Assembly: GCA_011523725.1 (NCBI GenBank)
Contig: WTGD01000096.1
Coordinates: 1 to 15,226, forward strand
Source: Nitrospinota bacterium
GTDB lineage: Bacteria > UBA8248
Length of the DNA: 15,226 nt
Direction: 5' to 3'
Part shown: positions 1 through 5,675 of the stretch, piece by piece
Layout of the letters: each line of letters starts with the position of its first letter
How positions within the stretch are numbered: the first letter of the stretch is position 1
Position numbers and translations under genes: made by a program
Notes under the pieces: generated by a model
What the model saw: only the letters and a program-made list of their open reading frames with translations
Told to the model about the DNA's origin: nothing
Database searches by the model: none

Positions 1-1
1 T

Positions 2-105
2 TTCCGTAAAATTCGATAAATATCGATAAATTCACGGGGTTTTTCGATAAATTTCAGTAAATTATCGAGGGGAATTGCGGGGAGTTGCGGGGTAATGCGC
101 GGGCT
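2..105. repeat. Degenerate 10-bp tandem repeat tract
   Basis: The tract is built of near-decamer units in two styles. The AT-rich part follows TTCNNTAAAT, with units at 2-11, 12-21, 22-31, 43-52 and 53-62; TCGATAAAT occurs exactly at 13-21, 23-31 and 44-52. The GC-rich part follows with GGAATTGCGG (71-80), GGAGTTGCGG (81-90) and GGTAATGCGC (91-100). The phase is kept except for an 11-nt insert at 32-42. The period is close to one helical turn. No gene is visible in 1-262. The units are too short and lack the spacer structure of a CRISPR, and I do not recognise the family. Confidence 0.6.
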
Positions 106-166
106 GAAACCTCCCTCCCGCTGAAACTTCATGAGGATATCATGGACCGGGAAGCGCGCGCACGAT

Positions 167-186
167 GGCAAATGCGGGCAAATGCG
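167..186. repeat. Perfect tandem duplication of a decamer
   Basis: GGCAAATGCG occurs twice back to back (167-176 and 177-186). It resembles the GC-rich units of the tract at 71-100 and a pair found upstream of the cupin gene at 3295-3314. It lies beyond the 3' end of ada. Its function is unknown. Confidence 0.55.
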
Positions 187-190
187 CACC

Positions 191-213
191 GAGCCGGACG
201 CCGTCCGTCGCTC
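191..213. other. GC-rich stem-loop beyond the 3' end of ada
   Basis: CGGAC (195-199) pairs with GTCCG (203-207) around a 3-nt loop. An outer GAGC/GCTC pair (191-194 with 210-213) is separated by a 2-nt bulge. It lies about 50 nt downstream of the ada stop on the minus strand. There is no U-tract on either side, so it is not a classical intrinsic terminator. It could be an RNA 3'-end structure or could be chance in GC-rich DNA. Confidence 0.25.
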
Positions 214-262
214 CGGGTTCCGCTCCTGCGGATGATACGCTTCTTCCCATAAACATTTGATA

Positions 263-1306
263 TTACTTATGTTTCTTCTCCATATCCAGGAGTTTCCTCT
301 TGCGCTCCACCCCCCAGCGATAGCCCGCGAGGGCGCCGTCTCCCCGCACCACGCGGTGGCAGGGAACCAGCAGCGCCACCGGGTTTTCGGCGCATGCGCG
401 CCCGACGGCCCGCGCGCCTTTGGGAAGCCCCAAGTCCTCGGCAATTTCTTTGTATGTCATTGTATTTCCTGGAGAAATGCCTTTGAGCCTCTCCCAGACG
501 CGGCACTGAAAGGCGCTCGCGCGCACGTCGAGCGGCAAGGACCCGGAGGCCGGTTCGCCCTCGGCGAGACGCGCGACGATACTCAAGTGATCCTTTAACT
601 CACTATCGCTACGTTTCAGAGTCGCATGAGGATACTCGCTTTCCAGATCTGAAACGAGTTCGCCCACCCGCTCTCCGATGCTCACGCGACAGACACCCTT
701 ATCGGTAGCCGCCACAAGCAGCCTGCCCAGCCTGCAAGCAGTGATTCCGTAGCGTATCGAAACGCCCTCCCCGCCTTTCTTGTACGCGGCGGGCGTCATG
801 CCCAGATAGCGCGAGGCCCCCTCGTAGACCCCCCTGCTCGAGCCGTACCCGGCCTCGTAGCCGGCACCCGCCAGGTCGCGCCCGTTTTTAAGTAATTCCT
901 TGTATTTCTGCGCCTTAAGAGACTCCAGATATTGGCGGGGCGTAACGCCCAGGGCCGCCTTGAAGGTGCGCTGCAAGTGATGGGGGCTTGCGCCCACGCT
1001 CCGCCCCAGCACGGCGAGCGTCGGGCTTTCATCCGCGTGGTCTTCGATATGGCGAACGGCTTTTCTCACCTTCTCCAGCCGTGGATCGTAGCCCGCATCC
1101 TGCGGAGCACACCTGAGACAGGGCCTGAACCCGCGCGCCTCGGCCATTTCGGGGAACTCGAACATCAACACGTTGCTTTTCTTAGGCTTTCGGCTCGCGC
1201 ACGAGGGCCGGCAATAGATTCCGGTGGAACGGACGGCGTACACGAAACGCCCATCCGCACTCGCGTCGCGCCTTAGAATCGCTTCCCACTGAGCTTTCGT
1301 GTTCAT
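263..1306 (-). CDS. ada: Ada: bifunctional DNA alkylation-repair methyltransferase and AraC-type activator
   Basis: The 347-residue protein has the three-part architecture of Ada. The N-terminal zinc domain carries Cys32, Cys36, Cys63 and Cys66 (CRPSC and RPCLRC); in the family one of these accepts methyl groups from DNA phosphotriesters and thereby turns on DNA binding. An AraC-type helix-turn-helix domain spans about 78-175. The C-terminal O6-methylguanine-DNA methyltransferase domain has active-site Cys316 in VPCHRV, preceded by the RAVGRA wing. I chose the ATG at 1306 because GGGAGG lies just upstream and E. coli Ada begins similarly; an earlier in-frame ATG at 1342 would add 12 Cys-rich residues with no ribosome site. 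The gene is markedly GC-rich: two hand-counted 60-base rows inside it (301-420) are about 75-78% G+C. It is probably monocistronic and self-activated through the Ada box at 1388-1400. Confidence 0.95.
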   Translation of the reverse strand: MNTKAQWEAILRRDASADGRFVYAVRSTGIYCRPSCASRKPKKSNVLMFEFPEMAEARGFRPCLRCAPQDAGYDPRLEKVRKAVRHIEDHADESPTLAVLGRSVGASPHHLQRTFKAALGVTPRQYLESLKAQKYKELLKNGRDLAGAGYEAGYGSSRGVYEGASRYLGMTPAAYKKGGEGVSIRYGITACRLGRLLVAATDKGVCRVSIGERVGELVSDLESEYPHATLKRSDSELKDHLSIVARLAEGEPASGSLPLDVRASAFQCRVWERLKGISPGNTMTYKEIAEDLGLPKGARAVGRACAENPVALLVPCHRVVRGDGALAGYRWGVERKRKLLDMEKKHK

Positions 1307-1350
1307 TTTCCCGCCTCCCAAAAGACATGAGCAGTTACACATTCATCCAT

Positions 1351-1400
1351 AATGTAACCGCAGCGCCGGGAGTCTTCTATCCGATTCTTGCCGTCAAATT
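1351..1400 (-). promoter_or_regulatory. Candidate ada promoter with Ada box
   Basis: On the minus strand the pattern AAT-N6-GCAA is met exactly: AAT at 1400-1398, six bases, then GCAA at 1391-1388. The 17-base stretch AATTTGACGGCAAGAAT is close to the Ada-binding region of the E. coli ada promoter as I recall it. Further down, a possible -10 TACATT (1356-1351, 4 of 6) would put the start near 1344 and the box around -56 to -44. That is a plausible activator position ahead of a poor -35 (TAGAAG). The box match is direct; promoter activity is inferred. Confidence 0.5.
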
Positions 1401-1471
1401 CGATTTTTCATTATTGAAGGACGGAAGCGTAATTGACCAATACTCAAACAGATACAGAGTATCTCTCGGTT

Positions 1472-3148
1472 TCATATCCCCGATCGGAAAACGATTTTCC
1501 CGCCGACCATGGTGAGCAATGGCTCGATATCCTTGATTCGATCTTCGGGTACAGTCATGTAATCGCGGTCGAGCACGACGAGATCCGCGAATTTGCCCTT
1601 TTCGATGGAACCCAGCTCGTTTTCCTTGAAAAACAGGTATGCGTTCGAGCGCGTGTGGGCGATAAGCGCGTCTTTCCTGGAAACGGTTTCTGTCTTCGAA
1701 AGCGCCCTCTCCCCGCCCAAATCCATGCCAGTCACGGCCCACCACAGAGAGAGCATCGGCGGATAAGGAGCGACGACGCCGGCATCCGTGCCGAGCCCCC
1801 AAATGGCCCCGCTGTTTTGAACCGTCCGAAGCGGCGGCAGTGAGAGCGCGCGGTCTCCGTATCGCCGCCTCAGCGTGGACCCCAGAATCGTCATTTTGCT
1901 GTGCAGGGCGAAAGTCATCCCGAGCGCTCTCGCGCGCTCGATATTTCTCTTCGAGATGAAATCCGCGTGATGAATCGACCAGCGAAGGTTCGTTATGTTC
2001 TTTTTCTGATTTATCTTCTCGAATATGTCCAGATACCGCGTAATCGTGGTATTGCGAAAGGCATGTTCGTGAATCGTCCATCCCCCATCCGCGGCCGCCT
2101 CGGAAACTTTTGCAAATTCAGCATAATCCTCATCCGGGAACCGGGAGGGCCGGAACGCCGAATCGTGGAGAGGCGCATACATGTGCTCCCCAAGCGCGAT
2201 ATTGCCCATCATCTTCGCGGATTTATCCGGGCGGGAGTTCCGAATCCTCTCTATCACGCTCTTGTTGGCCTCCGGAGTACGGACCCGGAAGCGGGGCGTG
2301 TGAAATATCCTTAAGCTGAGGCCATCGTTATCAGCCAATCTTCTCCTGATCATCTCGTAAGTCGCATCGCGAACCCCGCCGCCGCCTAATTCGAATACAC
2401 TCGTCACGCCGGCGCGGTTAAAGTCCGCCATCAGCTTCTTGAGGCCTGACACGGTTTTATCGTCTGTAACTTCCGGCAGTTCACGCCGCCAGAACCTAAA
2501 AATGGCCCGGCGGCCGCGAATAACGCCCGTGGGAGCGCCGGACTCGTTTCTGGCTACCCGCCAGCCTCTCGGAGCATCAAAATTCTCATCGATGCCCGTC
2601 TTCTTCAGGGCAAGGCTGTTCAGAATCATGAACCGGTATGATTGCTGGATGAAAACCGGATTATTGGGGGAAGCCAGGTCCAACTCCGCTTTCGTGAACA
2701 ACCCCGGCTTGTCCCGGAATTGCCCGGGGCTCCACCCGCCAAGGATGAGCACCCACTCTCCGGGCTTGAGCGATTTCGCCTTGGCGGCAATGACGGCCAG
2801 CGCTTTTTTGCGCGAAGTAACGCCGTCGATTCTTGCTTCATGATCCCAGCGCAACGCATGACGGATGAAGTGCACGTGGTTGTCTATCAGGCCTGGAATC
2901 AGCGTTTTGCCTTGCAGATCAATGACTTTCGTGCTGGAGTCTATAAGTTGCTTTATCTGAGAATTTCCCCCTATTGATAAGACGCGTTCACCTTGGACAG
3001 CTACTGCCTGCTGAACAGAAAAATCCGCATCGACGGTTAATATTTTCCCGTTCACCAGGGCGATATCCGCTGATTGCGCATATGCAGGAAACGGGAGAAC
3101 CCCAAAAACCACGAAAATGATTGCGAATACGCTAAATTTCAGAATCAT
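1472..3148 (-). CDS. Exported YtcJ-like metal-dependent amidohydrolase (amidohydrolase 3 family)
   Basis: The 558-residue protein starts with a Sec signal peptide: Lys4, a hydrophobic stretch at about 5-20, and a likely cut after AYA at residue 24. It then has the beta-sandwich entry NGKILTVD typical of the family. The metal-binding HxH is in LIDNHVHF (His91, His93). Later come IHEH and IHHADF, the metal-ligand Asp motif LGTDAG, and the family's C-terminal signature GSIEKGKFADLVVLDRDY. YtcJ relatives hydrolyse N-acyl, imide or cyclic amide bonds, but the substrate cannot be read here. Export suggests a periplasmic or surface-associated scavenging role. The start has GGGAG 7 nt upstream. The gene is divergent from the cupin gene and 165 nt from ada on the same strand. 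Confidence 0.88.
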   Translation of the reverse strand: MILKFSVFAIIFVVFGVLPFPAYAQSADIALVNGKILTVDADFSVQQAVAVQGERVLSIGGNSQIKQLIDSSTKVIDLQGKTLIPGLIDNHVHFIRHALRWDHEARIDGVTSRKKALAVIAAKAKSLKPGEWVLILGGWSPGQFRDKPGLFTKAELDLASPNNPVFIQQSYRFMILNSLALKKTGIDENFDAPRGWRVARNESGAPTGVIRGRRAIFRFWRRELPEVTDDKTVSGLKKLMADFNRAGVTSVFELGGGGVRDATYEMIRRRLADNDGLSLRIFHTPRFRVRTPEANKSVIERIRNSRPDKSAKMMGNIALGEHMYAPLHDSAFRPSRFPDEDYAEFAKVSEAAADGGWTIHEHAFRNTTITRYLDIFEKINQKKNITNLRWSIHHADFISKRNIERARALGMTFALHSKMTILGSTLRRRYGDRALSLPPLRTVQNSGAIWGLGTDAGVVAPYPPMLSLWWAVTGMDLGGERALSKTETVSRKDALIAHTRSNAYLFFKENELGSIEKGKFADLVVLDRDYMTVPEDRIKDIEPLLTMVGGKIVFRSGI

Positions 3149-3294
3149 ACGTTACTCCCTAATTTCAATAACTTTACTCTCGTTTACAGGATTAAGTATT
3201 TAGACGATGAACTGTTCCACAAAACTCTCCCGAAATACGAGTGTAGCAATACTCCTATGGTGGTGATACCATATTCATCTTGTTCACCATTTAC

Positions 3295-3314
3295 GGCAAA
3301 TACGAGCAAATGCG
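3295..3314. repeat. Decamer pair in the divergent amidohydrolase/cupin intergenic region
   Basis: GGCAAATACG (3295-3304) is followed directly by AGCAAATGCG (3305-3314). They differ at two positions and closely match the perfect decamer duplication at 167-186. The next bases, GAGTTGGAGA, recall the unit at 81-90. The pair lies about 45-60 nt upstream of the cupin start, so it may sit in that gene's leader or promoter. Confidence 0.45.
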
Positions 3315-3357
3315 GAGTTGGAGAGATGGTAATTCTCACTGTCGAGGAGAACCAAGA

Positions 3358-4359
3358 ATGAACACTTCCAATAATTCAAACCAGCAAACTCTCAGGCCCA
3401 AAACAACCGTGGCGCCCGTTACCGTCATTCGATTTGGCGAGATGATGCCCGATTGGGGCGAATATCACGAATCGCATGCCGAGGGGAACCACCGTGCGAT
3501 CTACCGATACATCGGCGGTATTTCCGGTCAAAATCTCCGTTCCCCCCTTCCCGGATGGGAGTTTACCTGCGGCATCGCCATGGCTCCCCCCCAAAACGGC
3601 GCGCCGCTTCACGATCACCCGGATGAAGAGATTTTTATGGTCTGGGAAGGTGAATTCGAGATCTTCTGGGAAGATTTCGAAACCAAAGCCCCCAAAAGCG
3701 TCATTCTGGGCAAATACGACCTCATCCGCGTGCCCTCCGGCATCATGCGCGGGTTCAGAAATGTCGGCAAAGATGACGGGTTTATTCATTTCATCCATGG
3801 CCAAGGCGACTACCAGTATCCCGTCTACCCCGAATCGCTGCAGGACGGCCTGCCGGATGACGCTCGAACCGAGTCTTACGTCAAACAACCCGCCTATGAC
3901 CCGGCCACCCAGCTGGTCCGTCACGAAGAATGTCCCCGCAACTGGAGCGTTTATCACGAAGCGAAATTACCGGAAGGAGTTCGTTCTCTCAGGCGCTATA
4001 TCGGTGGCGTATCGGGTGATACGGATGAAGGCCCGCCGCCTTCCCTGAGCGAAGGAGAAATTGGGTACGCGATGGTCGAATGCGGCAACGGCCGCGGCGC
4101 GCCACTGCATGACCACCCGTGCGAGGAACTTTTTATCGCGCTGGAAGGCAGGTGGGTCGTCTATTGGGCCGACGAGCGCGGGAGCATCCACCAGGCCGTT
4201 CTCGAGCCATGGGATGCCTGCTGGGTGCCCACCGGTGTCCAGCGCGGCTTCCGGAATGCCGACCGTACCGAAGGCAAAATCCACATTATCCAGGGACAAG
4301 GAGCAACCCCGGCCCCGAACTACACGGAGGATTATTCCGCCCTAAAAGCAAACGCCTAG
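3358..4359 (+). CDS. Tandem-cupin (bicupin) protein of unknown function
   Basis: The 333-residue cytosolic-looking protein is an internal duplication of two cupin beta-barrels about 166 residues apart. Each repeat opens with YHE...YIGG(I/V)SG and has cupin motif 1, GAPLHDHP-E-F---EG, with candidate metal ligands His85, His87, Glu91 and His251, His253, Glu257. Each motif 2 has the expected Pro, Gly and Asn (126/128/135 and 291/293/300), but the usual His is Arg131 and Arg296. If metal is bound, it would be by two His and one Glu per site. Bicupins include oxalate decarboxylases, dioxygenases and sugar isomerases; I cannot choose a reaction. I chose the ATG at 3358 because GAGGAG lies just upstream; an earlier ATG at 3280 has no ribosome site and would read through the decamer repeats. 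It converges on the oxidoreductase gene. Confidence 0.85.
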   Translation: MNTSNNSNQQTLRPKTTVAPVTVIRFGEMMPDWGEYHESHAEGNHRAIYRYIGGISGQNLRSPLPGWEFTCGIAMAPPQNGAPLHDHPDEEIFMVWEGEFEIFWEDFETKAPKSVILGKYDLIRVPSGIMRGFRNVGKDDGFIHFIHGQGDYQYPVYPESLQDGLPDDARTESYVKQPAYDPATQLVRHEECPRNWSVYHEAKLPEGVRSLRRYIGGVSGDTDEGPPPSLSEGEIGYAMVECGNGRGAPLHDHPCEELFIALEGRWVVYWADERGSIHQAVLEPWDACWVPTGVQRGFRNADRTEGKIHIIQGQGATPAPNYTEDYSALKANA

Positions 4360-4363
4360 CTCA

Positions 4364-4441
4364 AGCATCGGATATTATCGATTCATCCGGTGCTGGGAAG
4401 TCCGAATCTGAAGCGTGCGGGTGGACTTTACTGTTCGCCCG
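4364..4441. other. Two stem-loops in the convergent gap, possible bidirectional transcription end
   Basis: Stem 1 pairs 4364-4373 with 4385-4394: ten base pairs including one G-T wobble, with an 11-nt loop. Stem 2 pairs 4418-4426 with 4433-4441: nine base pairs including two wobbles, with a 6-nt loop. They fill most of the 88 nt between the stop of the plus-strand cupin gene and the stop of the minus-strand oxidoreductase. Neither has a U-tract, so they are not canonical intrinsic terminators. They may protect 3' ends or assist a factor-dependent stop. Confidence 0.35.
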
Positions 4442-4447
4442 GACCTC

Positions 4448-5536
4448 TTAATGCCCTTCACCCAAAGGCAAGCGTACCGCCTCTCCCGTTTGGGAAGACA
4501 ACTCCATCGCTATCGTCACTTCCAGGGTTTGCCGCGCGTCCTCAGCCGTGGCATGGGTTGTCGGCCTCCCGTTGATGACATGATCCAGCCAACTCCTGGT
4601 TTCATCACCCAGCGGACCCCAATAATCACCCGCCGCCCAGTCACCAGGAGTGGTGCTGCTCAAAAACGCCGTGTTGATGTGATGATCCGGAATATAGGTG
4701 TGCGGGATTCCCTTGTCGGTATACAGCATCTCATCCTTGTGGTCTTCATCCAGCATCAAAACGCCATCCGTGCCGTAAATCTCCATCCTCACACTTTGGC
4801 CCAGTGCCGGGTATTTCGCAGGCAGGGCGTAAAAAACGCCCAAATTCATTACCGCCCCATTGTCAAACGTGACAATGGACCAGGTGACATCGTTCGCCGA
4901 ATAGCCGTGTTCCTTGTATATTTTCCCGTTCCCGCGAGCGACCACTTCAACTGGTCGATGGCCTTCCAGGAACCAGCAGGCCATATCCACCCAATACGTG
5001 AGCACGTCGAGCACAGGCGTTGCATGAGGAGAGCGTTTCAGAATCTGCAGTCCCTGGGCGCGGGTGTTGCAGGTTCGGCCCGTGCCGGCGAGAATTTCCC
5101 CCAGCCTCCCCTGAGTGATTTGCTCTTTCGCCAACTGGTAACGGCGTTTGAACCGTTGTGCATAACCTACCCTGAGTTCAGTTCCCGTCTTCTCGGCAAC
5201 CGAGAGTATGCGGTCGGCATCCTCCAAAGTCAGGGAAATCGGCTTTTCCACCAGCACTGGCTTGCCCAATTCCAAGGCATGGATAATGGAATCGGCATGG
5301 TCATGCTCGGGCGTGGAAACGATGACAGTCGTGACCTCCGGGTGTTCGATGACTTCATCATTTCGACCAGTAGCGAGTTGGGCGCCTACTTGCTCTCCCA
5401 GATCTTTCGCTCTATCTTGATCGATGTCGGACACTGCCAGAAATTCAAGAGACGGGTGATGTGAAACCAGATTTGCCCGCAAGGTTCCAATTCTGCCAGA
5501 ACCTACTACACCCACACCCAGCGACTTTTTGTTCAT
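4448..5536 (-). CDS. Gfo/Idh/MocA-family NAD(P)-dependent oxidoreductase
   Basis: The 362-residue protein has an N-terminal Rossmann fold with dinucleotide-binding GVVGSGRIG (about 9-17) and an acidic residue at the end of the second strand (VSDID, about 36-39). It also has STPEHDH and the family's catalytic-lysine motif EKP (Glu97-Lys98-Pro99). The C-terminal substrate domain carries Asp177 of the usual D-x3-H pair, but the His position is Tyr181. Inositol dehydrogenases normally have Lys/Asp/His; glucose-fructose oxidoreductase uses Tyr at this place. A sugar or polyol oxidation/reduction is likely and the substrate is unknown. There is no signal peptide. AGAGGG lies 6 nt before the ATG. 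It lies downstream of pnp on the same strand but beyond a strong terminator, so it probably has its own promoter, which I could not identify in 5537-5622. Confidence 0.9.
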   Translation of the reverse strand: MNKKSLGVGVVGSGRIGTLRANLVSHHPSLEFLAVSDIDQDRAKDLGEQVGAQLATGRNDEVIEHPEVTTVIVSTPEHDHADSIIHALELGKPVLVEKPISLTLEDADRILSVAEKTGTELRVGYAQRFKRRYQLAKEQITQGRLGEILAGTGRTCNTRAQGLQILKRSPHATPVLDVLTYWVDMACWFLEGHRPVEVVARGNGKIYKEHGYSANDVTWSIVTFDNGAVMNLGVFYALPAKYPALGQSVRMEIYGTDGVLMLDEDHKDEMLYTDKGIPHTYIPDHHINTAFLSSTTPGDWAAGDYWGPLGDETRSWLDHVINGRPTTHATAEDARQTLEVTIAMELSSQTGEAVRLPLGEGH

Positions 5537-5622
5537 TTTGACCCTCTGGATATTCGTAAAGAGCTACCTAGGCCACAAACGCACCGACAAATGCGCTACC
5601 CGTATTACTATAAAAGCAAACC

Positions 5623-5651
5623 AAAAAAACCGGCCTCCAAAAGGAGACCGG
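5623..5651 (-). terminator. Rho-independent terminator after pnp
   Basis: Read on the minus strand, CCGGTCTCC (5651-5643), a TTTT loop and GGAGGCCGG (5638-5630) form a nine-pair stem, followed at once by seven T (5629-5623). The single imperfect pair is G-U in the minus-strand RNA but C-A on the plus strand, which favours the minus strand as functional. It begins 25 nt past the pnp stop and ends the translation operon. Confidence 0.9.
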
Positions 5652-5675
5652 CTCATACATCAAAATCTGGTTTCA

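Noticed and set aside
2..186. CRISPR array
   Set aside because: Units are 10 bp and degenerate, with no unique spacers of constant length and no cas genes nearby.
1377..2081. Minus-strand open frame overlapping the amidohydrolase in another frame
   Set aside because: The amidohydrolase frame carries the conserved C-terminal signature through this stretch; the alternative is Arg-rich and low in structure, typical of a frame shadow.
3280..3357. Upstream ATG start for the cupin gene
   Set aside because: No ribosome site precedes it and it would translate the decamer repeats; the ATG at 3358 has GAGGAG.
3376..3957. Minus-strand open frame opposite the first cupin repeat
   Set aside because: It is antisense to the HxH-containing cupin motif 1, and the duplicated cupin architecture proves the plus strand is coding.
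4415..5464. Long plus-strand open frame (349 codons) opposite the oxidoreductase
   Set aside because: It is fully antisense to a gene with clear Rossmann and EKP motifs, its translation shows no family features, and it starts in the hairpin region without a ribosome site.
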